Virus record (IMG/VR): IMGVR_UViG_3300026183_000792
Location: 1 to 25,757 of that record
Source: a virus
Reading direction: 5' to 3' (one strand)
Length of the DNA stretch: 25,757 nucleotides
Position 1 is the first letter of the stretch. Each line of letters starts with the position of its first letter. The position numbers were made by a program, and so were the translations under genes. The notes beneath the pieces are model-generated. The model had not been told where the DNA came from. It did no database searches and was given only the letters and a program-made list of their open reading frames with translations. Below are positions 7,017 through 13,354 of this stretch, in pieces.

Positions 7017-7046
7017 ATTTTATGATATCAACCAGTGGTTTGTCAA
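7017..7046 (-). promoter_or_regulatory. Sigma-70-like promoter for nrdAB
   Basis: The minus strand carries TTGACA (7046-7041), an 18-bp spacer and TAAAAT (7022-7017); ATAAAA with 17-bp spacing is an alternative -10. The predicted start is near 7010, giving a leader of about 40 bases before the nrdA ATG. The rest of the 111-bp gap between 6966 and 7078 holds no ORF or strong hairpin. The element fits early or middle expression of nucleotide-synthesis genes. Confidence 0.7.
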
Positions 7047-7077
7047 GATATCTTTGCAATGATATTTAATTTTTTTG

Positions 7078-8349
7078 TTAAGAAGTTAACCAACGTTTTA
7101 ATACATACGACATTGATGCATCTGTAGTTAGATTGCTGTTTGTGTAGTTTAATGCAATGGTTGTTCCTGACACAGTTGGAGTGGAAAATACAACTGCTGA
7201 TGTATCATTTGTTTCAATCCTGTCGTCCATGTACTCAATATTTGTGCTATCTGGATGGTCAGATATTATTTTAATAGTTCCTACTGCATATGCAGTGCCT
7301 ATTTTTAATGAGTAATCAATGATAACAGTGTTTTCTGTTTGACCATTAAAATTTGTAACAGTTGCTGATGTGTTAGCAGTTAAAGTTTTTCTAATTAAAC
7401 CATTTGTTGCAATGTATTGATTACTTGTTAATGATGGCTTAGAATCTTGTGTAAAAATTTTTATATTACTTGCAACAGATGTTTGTGAAGTACCAAGTGC
7501 AATGTTAAGAAACGTTGACAATGTTAATGCCTGCGTAGGAGAATCAGTTTCAATTAACAATGTGCCAGGTACAAAAAGAGAACCTACTGCATAACCTAAC
7601 TGTGTAATTGCACCTCTGATATCTAATGTGGTGTTTGTACCAGTGTTTGAAAAACAGTCAATATAATCAGCACTGCCACTTGCACCTGATGTTGTTAATA
7701 AAGATGTTTCAATTTGAGACTGTGTATAACCTGATGATCCAATATCAATAAATCCTGTTCCTGTTGTTAAATCAATGTAAAGTTGATTTGTTGATAAAGA
7801 CTGATCAGTTACTAGATTTGGAAATTGGTTTTTGACTTTTGCTACGATTTCGTTTGATGTCCATTTTGATACAACAATTGTAGAATTTTGTTCCGGTATT
7901 GCTGAAGCAACAAAAGTTACTGTGAGATCATTTCCTGCTACAGACACTGTGTACTGTGAACTTTCTATAAAAGTTGGCACATTGTTAATATCAAACTTTG
8001 TAACTACAATGTCATCTGCATCAACTGGTGTAGATTTAGTTGACGGTAATGTTAATGCTGTACCACCGTTTAAAACTGTTGATGATGCATCTGTGCCATT
8101 ACCTTGAAAACTTTGAGTTTCTGCTAGTTTAAACATTACTAATCTATTATCAATCAAAGACTGTGATTGTAGTTCAGCATTTAAAAAACTATCTATTTGT
8201 ACCATACGGTTCTTTGAATCTTGTGAACCAGTACCAATATATAGTTCTCGTGTATCTGTTGCTAAACCTATTTCACCTTCTGCAAGAGGCTGTGGCAAGT
8301 TTTCCCTGTTTCCTCTACGGTTTTTTAATCTTACATAAGTCGTTGTCAT
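7078..8349 (-). CDS. Tail-fibre-like virion protein with an Mtd-type N-terminal segment
   Basis: A 423-residue protein. Residues 5-42 (LKNRRGNRENLPQPLAEGEI, then GLATDTRELYIGTG) match the 'RRGT...LaeGEiGlaTDT...yiGdG' segment found at the N-terminus of many phage tail-fibre and receptor-binding proteins, including the major tropism determinant family. The rest is Ser/Thr/Asn-rich and strand-rich with repeated short motifs (TALTLPSTKS, TTTGTGFIDIG, TNSNLTTDASM), as expected of a trimeric beta-structured fibre or baseplate appendage. An AGGAC ribosome-binding site lies before the ATG. It follows the exonuclease gene by 26 bp. Its exact place in the virion cannot be told from sequence. Confidence 0.8.
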   Translation of the reverse strand: MTTTYVRLKNRRGNRENLPQPLAEGEIGLATDTRELYIGTGSQDSKNRMVQIDSFLNAELQSQSLIDNRLVMFKLAETQSFQGNGTDASSTVLNGGTALTLPSTKSTPVDADDIVVTKFDINNVPTFIESSQYTVSVAGNDLTVTFVASAIPEQNSTIVVSKWTSNEIVAKVKNQFPNLVTDQSLSTNQLYIDLTTGTGFIDIGSSGYTQSQIETSLLTTSGASGSADYIDCFSNTGTNTTLDIRGAITQLGYAVGSLFVPGTLLIETDSPTQALTLSTFLNIALGTSQTSVASNIKIFTQDSKPSLTSNQYIATNGLIRKTLTANTSATVTNFNGQTENTVIIDYSLKIGTAYAVGTIKIISDHPDSTNIEYMDDRIETNDTSAVVFSTPTVSGTTIALNYTNSNLTTDASMSYVLKRWLTS

Positions 8350-8375
8350 ATTATTGTCCTAAACTATACTGTTAT

Positions 8376-9050
8376 TTAGTTTGTTTTGTAGTATTGTTCT
8401 ACTTTATCAAGCCACATATCTGTGTATTTTTTAAATTCTTCGCCTTTGACTGTAAATTCTTGGTATTCTCCTGAATGTGATACTATAAAAATTAACCCAG
8501 CACTTATATCTGTGTTATATATTTCGTTGTGAGCAAGGGCATAAGCGGCGCATTGCATAAAATAATCCTCAACCCATTCTCGCTTTTTGACCTGTCTTGA
8601 TGTTTTAAAATCACCAATTACAGGCTCACCTTTATATGTGCAAATCATGTCAGCCGTTCCGGCATACAATCCAGGAAAGCACAAACTCTGCTCAATCGCC
8701 CATACTTCATCAACACTGGTCATACCATTTTCAATAATGATATCACTCAATTGTTTGGCCTGTTGATAAATCAAATTACTGCCTTTTGGACGATCAACAC
8801 CTTCAATAAAACATTCTAAATGTTTGTGTGTAATTGTTCCTATATTAGCAGATTCTGTGACAATACGTTGAGCTTCTTGATTACCAACTCTTTTTTTCCA
8901 TTTGTTTAAACCAGTCATATCTTTTAAATGTGACAACACCGTTGTAACTGACGGGACAGGTTTTCCGTTGTTGTCTAGATAGTGACGCTTACCTTCTATG
9001 GTAGTTCTTTTCAAATTGTGATAATCAAATTTTTTTACTAATAATGACAT
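8376..9050 (-). CDS. PD-(D/E)XK exonuclease, RecB/MGME1-like
   Basis: A 224-residue nuclease. The core motifs are in order: His75 (GTITHKHLE), Glu120 (VWAIEQSL), Asp134 (AGTADMIC), the Asp147-Phe-Lys149 triad segment (VIGDFKTSR), and the QxxxY motif (YFMQCAAYALA, Gln166 and Tyr170). This is the arrangement of RecB C-terminal/Cas4-type and mitochondrial MGME1-type single-strand exonucleases. The likely role is host DNA breakdown, recombination or end-processing in replication. There is no Cys cluster for an Fe-S centre, which argues against Cas4 and AddB types. The ATG has a GGAAAC ribosome-binding site. Confidence 0.88.
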   Translation of the reverse strand: MSLLVKKFDYHNLKRTTIEGKRHYLDNNGKPVPSVTTVLSHLKDMTGLNKWKKRVGNQEAQRIVTESANIGTITHKHLECFIEGVDRPKGSNLIYQQAKQLSDIIIENGMTSVDEVWAIEQSLCFPGLYAGTADMICTYKGEPVIGDFKTSRQVKKREWVEDYFMQCAAYALAHNEIYNTDISAGLIFIVSHSGEYQEFTVKGEEFKKYTDMWLDKVEQYYKTN

Positions 9051-9067
9051 TTTGTTTCCAATAGTTA

Positions 9068-9096
9068 ATATTAAACTTTTTCGCTGAGAAATGCAA
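9068..9096 (-). promoter_or_regulatory. Weak possible sigma-70-like promoter for the exonuclease gene
   Basis: In the 70-bp gap between 9050 and 9121 the minus strand has TTGCAT (9096-9091), a 17-bp spacer and TAATAT (9073-9068). The match is only 3/6 and 4/6, but the gap is larger than usual for this genome and the exonuclease is a plausible early gene. Confidence 0.3.
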
Positions 9097-9120
9097 GAAT
9101 TAAATTTAAAAATAAATTCA

Positions 9121-9456
9121 CTATTTTAATGATTTAGCAATGGATTTACTTGCCAGTTTGTCAACTACTTTTTCATTGTCCATTTTACCATCATCGCTGT
9201 ACGTTGTTAAATTTACGTCTTTGTTGATTTTTATTTCTTTGTCATTAACACTTTGTATAAGATTTGAATCTTTTAATAAATCTTGTAAAGAACCAACAGT
9301 TACATTGTGTCCCATGCTTGATAATTCATTAATAAATTCATTAGTATCAATTGTGTCTTTCTTTTGTGCAATCAAAGACATCAAAAGATTCTTTGCATCT
9401 GTTTTGATTTTTGTAAAATAGTTTTCTTTTACTGATTGTAGTTCAGACAAACGCAT
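9121..9456 (-). CDS. Conserved hypothetical protein, mostly helical
   Basis: A 111-residue charged protein beginning MRLSELQSVKENYFTKIK and ending in a Lys-rich helix (KVVDKLASKSIAKSLK). The centre (IDTNEFINELSSMGHNVTVG, then SLQDLL) reads as a helix-loop-helix with a short strand, similar in outline to small winged-helix folds. I recognise no family. Its ATG lies 4 bases after the stop of the Cys/His-cluster protein gene upstream, so the two are probably co-translated and may act together. A 70-bp gap with a possible promoter follows. Confidence 0.65.
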   Translation of the reverse strand: MRLSELQSVKENYFTKIKTDAKNLLMSLIAQKKDTIDTNEFINELSSMGHNVTVGSLQDLLKDSNLIQSVNDKEIKINKDVNLTTYSDDGKMDNEKVVDKLASKSIAKSLK

Positions 9457-9460
9457 TGCA

Positions 9461-10312
9461 TTACGACTTTTTAGCTCTGCCTAATGGTTCTTCTTCAGGA
9501 CCTGCTGACGCTTCATCACCATCAGTTGATAAATCACTGTCTGCTGGTAAATCTAATTCTTCGTCATCTTGGTCATCCATTTGGTCATCTATTGAGTCAT
9601 CTGCTGATGCCATATCTGATGCTGGCATTTCACCTTGCAGTTTTAAAACTTCGTTGTTCATTTGTTCTTTTGTTTCTCTTGCAAGTGATAATAAATTTTC
9701 TAAAGATGATGAAACTGCATCATTGAATGCAACTGCTGTGTCGGCGCCTTTTTGATATGTCATTTGATCAACTATTGCACCTAATTCATCATTTTGCATT
9801 TTACCAAGTTTCTCAATGATCTGTTGCATCTCATCAACTAACTGTTTTGATGCTAAAATAACTTCTGCTTGTTCTAGCTCATCTTGTTCTTTGACAACTT
9901 CTTGCTTTGATTCAACTGCTTCAGAAGGTTTCAAAGTTACTGCTGGTTGATCAGCATTGCAACCACACTCACAATCACTAGGGCAATCACATGATTCATT
10001 GTGATCACAACCACAACTGTGTGTATGATCTGCTTTCATTCCTTCAATTGCAGAATCATCAATTTGACCAATCATTAAAACCACTGCTTCTGAAAGCAAT
10101 ATGTTTTTTGCATACTCTGGATTTTGATGATATGAGTTGAAAGGCAAAGATAATTTTAAACTTTCACGCTGTGCATCAAGGTCTGTTTTGACTCTGTACA
10201 GTTCTTCTAGCCCTACTTTGTCATAAACCTTAAAACCGTAAGTTTCTTCAAGCCAACGATTTACTCTTGCAATACGTGTTTCATACTTGGATGTTAAATC
10301 ATTTAGTTTCAT
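9461..10312 (-). CDS. Conserved phage protein with Cys/His-rich cluster and acidic tail
   Basis: A 283-residue protein in three parts. Residues 1-90 form a well-structured domain (RVNRWLEETYGFKVYDKVGL, LPFNSYHQNPEYAKNILL). Residues 96-118 pack seven cysteines (100, 102, 108, 110, 114, 116, 118) and three histidines (96, 98, 104), a likely metal-binding site. Residues 140-220 are helical or coiled-coil (EQAEVILASKQLVDEMQQI), and the last 60 are strongly acidic (DDSIDDQMDDQDDEELDLP). I do not know a function. The acidic tail and helices resemble scaffold or core proteins of proheads, but no capsid gene is in view. It starts just after the stop of the 228-residue protein gene. Confidence 0.7.
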   Translation of the reverse strand: MKLNDLTSKYETRIARVNRWLEETYGFKVYDKVGLEELYRVKTDLDAQRESLKLSLPFNSYHQNPEYAKNILLSEAVVLMIGQIDDSAIEGMKADHTHSCGCDHNESCDCPSDCECGCNADQPAVTLKPSEAVESKQEVVKEQDELEQAEVILASKQLVDEMQQIIEKLGKMQNDELGAIVDQMTYQKGADTAVAFNDAVSSSLENLLSLARETKEQMNNEVLKLQGEMPASDMASADDSIDDQMDDQDDEELDLPADSDLSTDGDEASAGPEEEPLGRAKKS

Positions 10313-10316
10313 ACTT

Positions 10317-11003
10317 TTATTTAGTCTCTTTTGCTTTAATTAAACGCGAGTATTTGCTGTTAATACCCCTATAAACCTGATTTAAGCTTCTTTTAAGCCC
10401 CATTACCATGTTTTTGTAGTAGTTGTACTCAGAATCTTCTGGGCTTGTAGCATCTAGTTTATTTTTTTGTGTATCATAGTTGAACACAATCTTTTTATAC
10501 TCAGCATGTTGTTCCAATATTTCTTCAACTGGCTGATTGCCAAAATCATAATCATTATGAAAACTGTGTACCAGCATAAAAGCAACTTCATACAATAGTA
10601 AATCTTTGACTAAAGGTCTGTTGTGTTTGTCATGTACACTGTATAGTTTTCTTGCAGATTTATCTGTTTTATAAATTTTAACAAAATATTCTCCAATTTG
10701 CACACCATCATTGGTTTTTGTAGTGTACAGTGCTAAACTGAAATCTTTATCCTCTGTTCCTTTTTTTACTACTTTTTTTATAAAAGATTTTTTAAACACA
10801 GACAAAATATCTTTCATTTCTTTGACTTTTTTACTTGAAGTACCTGCTAGTTTTGTAGTAAATTTATCAACTTGATTTCTCATGTGTTCTAAATAATCAC
10901 TTGGTACACCCGAGTATTTGAACAAAATTCTCACAAGTCTAAAATGCTCATATGCTTCATTTATGGTTCTATATTCTGGATAAGATGTTTGTTTTTTTGT
11001 CAT
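10317..11003 (-). CDS. Conserved hypothetical protein, basic and helical
   Basis: A 228-residue protein rich in Lys, Tyr and Asp. The N-terminal half is helical (RTINEAYEHFRLVRILF, VKEMKDILSVFKKSFIKKVVKK). A middle region with strand character (FSLALYTTKTNDGVQIGEYF) leads to a second helical part (LLLYEVAFMLVHSF, MVMGLKRSLNQVYRGINSKY). No catalytic motif or known family is visible. It starts a transcription unit: a good sigma-70-like promoter lies at 11027-11055 and an AAGGAAAA ribosome-binding site precedes the ATG. The Cys/His-cluster gene follows after 4 bp. Confidence 0.65.
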   Translation of the reverse strand: MTKKQTSYPEYRTINEAYEHFRLVRILFKYSGVPSDYLEHMRNQVDKFTTKLAGTSSKKVKEMKDILSVFKKSFIKKVVKKGTEDKDFSLALYTTKTNDGVQIGEYFVKIYKTDKSARKLYSVHDKHNRPLVKDLLLYEVAFMLVHSFHNDYDFGNQPVEEILEQHAEYKKIVFNYDTQKNKLDATSPEDSEYNYYKNMVMGLKRSLNQVYRGINSKYSRLIKAKETK

Positions 11004-11026
11004 GTGTTTTCCTTTTTATATACACT

Positions 11027-11055
11027 AATATAACAAAATTTTACAAAAAGATCAA
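11027..11055 (-). promoter_or_regulatory. Sigma-70-like promoter
   Basis: On the minus strand TTGATC (11055-11050) is followed by a 17-bp spacer and TATATT (11032-11027), 4/6 and 5/6 matches. It lies in the 55-bp gap before the gene starting at 11003 and gives a predicted leader of about 17 bases. Confidence 0.6.
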
Positions 11056-11058
11056 GTA

Positions 11059-11352
11059 TTATCTTCGTCTCAGCGACTTGTTCATTGACGCTACTCGCTT
11101 AGATGCTGGATTAAATCTTTTAGTAAACTTAATTTTTCTAACTAATCTTGAACCAAGTCGTGCCTTCATTTTTTTCATTGTCATACGTTTTTTGATATCC
11201 AATGGTGCACTGCACACACCCGGATTTGACACGATTCTTCCTTTTTTACGTCCAAAAGTACAACGATACTTTTTGACCACTTGTTTGCCTTTACGGCCAT
11301 AAATCATTTTTGCTTCATCAATATTGCTGTTAAATATGTCTGATATAAGCAT
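11059..11352 (-). CDS. Small basic Cys-x15-Cys protein, downstream paralogue (B)
   Basis: A 97-residue, very basic protein (start MLISDIF). It is a clear paralogue of the gene at 12401-12706. Both begin MLI, share RC-x2-G-x-KKG/RKG-RIV-x2-P-x2-C-x-AP with the cysteines exactly 15 residues apart, then a KKR-rich helix and a (Y/F)NPxSKxV motif, and both end in Arg/Lys. The ATG at 11352 overlaps the stop of the radical SAM gene by one base (TAATG), a sign of coupled translation; a longer in-frame start at 11388 would intrude on that gene. The charge suggests nucleic-acid binding or virion packaging. Being a substrate of the radical SAM enzyme is an alternative. Function unknown. Confidence 0.75.
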   Translation of the reverse strand: MLISDIFNSNIDEAKMIYGRKGKQVVKKYRCTFGRKKGRIVSNPGVCSAPLDIKKRMTMKKMKARLGSRLVRKIKFTKRFNPASKRVASMNKSLRRR

Positions 11353-12401
11353 TATACTATTCCACACCTTTTTTGACAGATATCCCATGGGTTTGAATCT
11401 AATGATTCAGGTAAAGTCTTTGTAAACCAAGGATCTGTCATTATATTATCCAAAGACCGTTTATATAAACTATTTATTCTTGTAATTGATTTATCAATAT
11501 CAGGGTGCCCATTACGAGTTTCAGTTTCAGCAATATGACAACATGGCCAAATATTACCCCAGCAATCCATTTGTATTATAGATCTTTTTAACCAAGGACA
11601 TTTAGATTTATTAATAGAATTTGTAATAAATTTTTTTTGAGAAGCTTTTATATAACTATTATTATCATCAAACCATATAATTTTATCGCTTACCGGACCA
11701 GGCAGTACGGCATCTGGAGTTGGAGGTGCAAACCACTCAGCATTTTCTGGTATTTTTCTATTTTTTTCAGCATAAATTGTAAAATTTTGATCTTTTGCAT
11801 TAACTTCCGTTTGGCCATACCGACTAGGTCTAAGTAAAATACCAGCACATCCCAATGAGCGTGCCATATCAATAAGTTCATTAATCTGATGCTGATTATG
11901 AGCAAATAATATAGTAAACATTTGTGCTATACCCCCTGCTTCAATAAAAGTTTTCATATTTTTAATTACTTTATTAAAGTCAGTATTGCGTCTATATATT
12001 GAATGAGTATCTTCTAACCCATCTACAGCAAACTGTACATTATGAAAAAAATCACTGTCATTTAAAACAGAAGCTAACTCTTGCCACCATTCTGAACTAC
12101 GAGAACTTCCGTTTGTTGATATTCGAATTACTGATTCAGGATAATTTTTTTTAAAAATTTTAATGATGTCAATAAGGTTAGGATGCATAATTGGTTCACC
12201 ATAGTTACCATTGAATAATATTTTTTTAATTTGAAACTTGTTTTTAATATCAGTTAAAAAATTATCCCAAAATTTTAAATCCAAGTGATGTAATTTTAAC
12301 CAAGATACTGTTTCACCACCATTATTATTTCTAGCACATCCAGGGCATTTGGCATTGCAATGACTAGTTACATCTAGATGAATTTCTTCAACTGTTTGCA
12401 C
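11352..12401 (-). CDS. Radical SAM protein with SPASM-like C-terminal cysteines
   Basis: A 349-residue radical SAM enzyme. Cys15-x3-Cys19-x2-Cys22 (HCNAKCPGCARN) binds the SAM-cleaving 4Fe-4S cluster. FNGNYGEPIMHP (63-74) is the GGE-type SAM-binding motif, and IRISTNGS (92-99) is a family strand. Six C-terminal cysteines (268, 280, 287, 288, 342, 346) fit a SPASM or twitch-like auxiliary cluster domain, common in peptide- and protein-modifying enzymes. The start is a GTG that overlaps the stop of the upstream basic protein (TAGTG), and its stop overlaps the start of the downstream paralogue (TAATG). The substrate is unknown: the flanking basic proteins are candidates, while a sugar or small-molecule role remains possible. 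Assembly would need host or SufE-aided Fe-S supply (inference). Confidence 0.9.
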   Translation of the reverse strand: MQTVEEIHLDVTSHCNAKCPGCARNNNGGETVSWLKLHHLDLKFWDNFLTDIKNKFQIKKILFNGNYGEPIMHPNLIDIIKIFKKNYPESVIRISTNGSSRSSEWWQELASVLNDSDFFHNVQFAVDGLEDTHSIYRRNTDFNKVIKNMKTFIEAGGIAQMFTILFAHNQHQINELIDMARSLGCAGILLRPSRYGQTEVNAKDQNFTIYAEKNRKIPENAEWFAPPTPDAVLPGPVSDKIIWFDDNNSYIKASQKKFITNSINKSKCPWLKRSIIQMDCWGNIWPCCHIAETETRNGHPDIDKSITRINSLYKRSLDNIMTDPWFTKTLPESLDSNPWDICQKRCGIV

Positions 12402-12706
12402 TACTTTTTTCCGGATTTTTTGAAAGTGGGTTTACTTCTTTTAATCTGTCTATTTAAGTTTTTAACAACTTTAGATGTTGGATTGTATTTTTTTGTATAG
12501 GTAGATCTTTTACCTTGTATTGTAGATAATTTTCTTCTAGTTGCTTTGAACTGCTGTCGTTTTCTTAGATTGATTGGTGCTGTACAAGTTGAAGGATCTG
12601 CTACAATTCTTCCTTTACGAGGACCTGCTTGGCAACGAAATCTTCGTTTGATACTGGATTTGTATTTTCCATATATTTGAGGTGTACCTATTTCAGCAAT
12701 CAGCAT
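12401..12706 (-). CDS. Small basic Cys-x15-Cys protein, upstream paralogue (A)
   Basis: A 101-residue, strongly basic protein, paralogous to the gene at 11059-11352. Shared features are the MLI start, FRCQAGPRKGRIV with the first Cys, PSTCTAP with the second Cys 15 residues later, a Lys/Arg-rich helix, KKYNPTSKVVKNLN, and a basic tail ending KKSGKK. It lies one base after the stop of the coiled-coil membrane protein gene, and its stop overlaps the GTG of the radical SAM gene. Two late-type promoters about 310 and 330 bp upstream may drive the set, suggesting virion or late function. It resembles small basic proteins seen in other marine T4-like phages (from memory). No function is assigned. 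Confidence 0.75.
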   Translation of the reverse strand: MLIAEIGTPQIYGKYKSSIKRRFRCQAGPRKGRIVADPSTCTAPINLRKRQQFKATRRKLSTIQGKRSTYTKKYNPTSKVVKNLNRQIKRSKPTFKKSGKK

Positions 12707-12707
12707 A

Positions 12708-12986
12708 CTATTGTAATAAAGGGACTATCAAAGTAGAAACATATATAGAAATCATAGTAAAGAACATAGTTCCAACTGACCACATAATTATTTTTTCTAT
12801 TTTAGAAAACCCTTTCTCCATGTTTAATTCTATTTTTTCCATACGAGCATCAACTCTATCAAACCTTGCACTGATTTCATCATGTCTTTCACGTGAAATT
12901 GCCACATGAAATTCTAAACTTTCTGATTCAATATCTTTGGTTAACTGAGATTTTGGTTCAGATTTGGGTGCTGGTTTGTTTTCCAT
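12708..12986 (-). CDS. Coiled-coil protein with C-terminal membrane anchor, XhlA-like layout
   Basis: A 92-residue protein: a polar, Pro/Lys-rich N-terminus, a heptad coiled coil at about 30-66 (ISARFDRVDARMEKIELN), and one hydrophobic helix at about 66-91 (IIMWSVGTMFFTMISIYVST). This layout matches XhlA-type haemolysin/holin-accessory proteins and related tail-anchored coiled coils. I chose the ATG at 12986, eight bases after GGAG; the TTG six bases upstream is too close to that site. The ribosome-binding site lies inside the end of the preceding gene. Two late-type promoters sit 26 and 47 bp upstream, which suits a late lysis or membrane function. That role is inferred from architecture only. 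Confidence 0.7.
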   Translation of the reverse strand: MENKPAPKSEPKSQLTKDIESESLEFHVAISRERHDEISARFDRVDARMEKIELNMEKGFSKIEKIIMWSVGTMFFTMISIYVSTLIVPLLQ

Positions 12987-12988
12987 TT

Positions 12989-13354
12989 TCAATGCTCCTT
13001 TGTAATATATGTATTTATATTATTACCCAATGTATTTATAGTATCATTAAAAAGGATGATTTTGTCTAATCTTTGCTGTAGCACACCCACTGGATTATCG
13101 CCTTGTTTGAACAAATTTTCTTGTTCAACACCAAATTTAAATGAATATAAACTGTCTTTGAATGCAGGCTTTGTAAAAAAAAGTATTTTACCATATATAG
13201 AAATCAACTGCTTGATATGATCAAAATCTTTTTCAGACAACTGGTCTGTTTTGTCATTGTTGTATGACAATGGAATTTTAGTAGACAACTTGTAAATTTC
13301 TAAAGTTTCTGCTATTTTGATATATGTTTGTTTGTTCTGATTATAGGTATACAT
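12989..13354 (-). CDS. Conserved hypothetical protein
   Basis: A 121-residue protein, mixed helix and strand, Tyr/Asn/Lys-rich. Visible segments are YIKIAETLEIYKLSTKIPL (11-29), FDHIKQLISIYGKILFF and a C-terminal helix with VLQQRLDKIILFNDTINTL. No motif or family is recognised. Its ATG overlaps the stop of the 628-residue ligase-like gene by one base (TAATG), so the two are probably co-translated and may act together. Its 3' end contains the two late-type promoters and the ribosome-binding site of the next gene. Confidence 0.65.
   Translation of the reverse strand: MYTYNQNKQTYIKIAETLEIYKLSTKIPLSYNNDKTDQLSEKDFDHIKQLISIYGKILFFTKPAFKDSLYSFKFGVEQENLFKQGDNPVGVLQQRLDKIILFNDTINTLGNNINTYITKEH
13012..13019 (-). 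promoter_or_regulatory. T4 late-type promoter, proximal copy
   Basis: An exact TATAAATA on the minus strand, followed by CATATATT. It lies inside the last codons of the 121-residue protein gene. Transcription should start near 13006, ahead of the GGAG ribosome-binding site for the coiled-coil membrane protein. It may extend into the basic protein/radical SAM cassette. Confidence 0.6.
13033..13040 (-). promoter_or_regulatory. T4 late-type promoter, distal copy
   Basis: A second exact TATAAATA on the minus strand, 21 bp (two helical turns) upstream of the copy at 13012-13019. Both are followed by CAT, and the surrounding bases are AT-rich. Both lie within the 3' end of the upstream coding region. 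Confidence 0.55.

Noticed and set aside
7833-8107. Plus-strand open frame opposite the tail-fibre gene
   Set aside because: It is a shadow of a Ser/Thr-rich coding region with no start signals.
8376-9050. Cas4-like CRISPR nuclease
   Set aside because: It has the RecB-type motifs but no Fe-S cysteines, and there is no CRISPR repeat array or other cas gene anywhere in the window.
11470-11480. AATAAATA late-type box inside the radical SAM gene
   Set aside because: It is a one-mismatch match in AT-rich coding sequence about 115 bp before the next start, which is expected by chance at this base composition.
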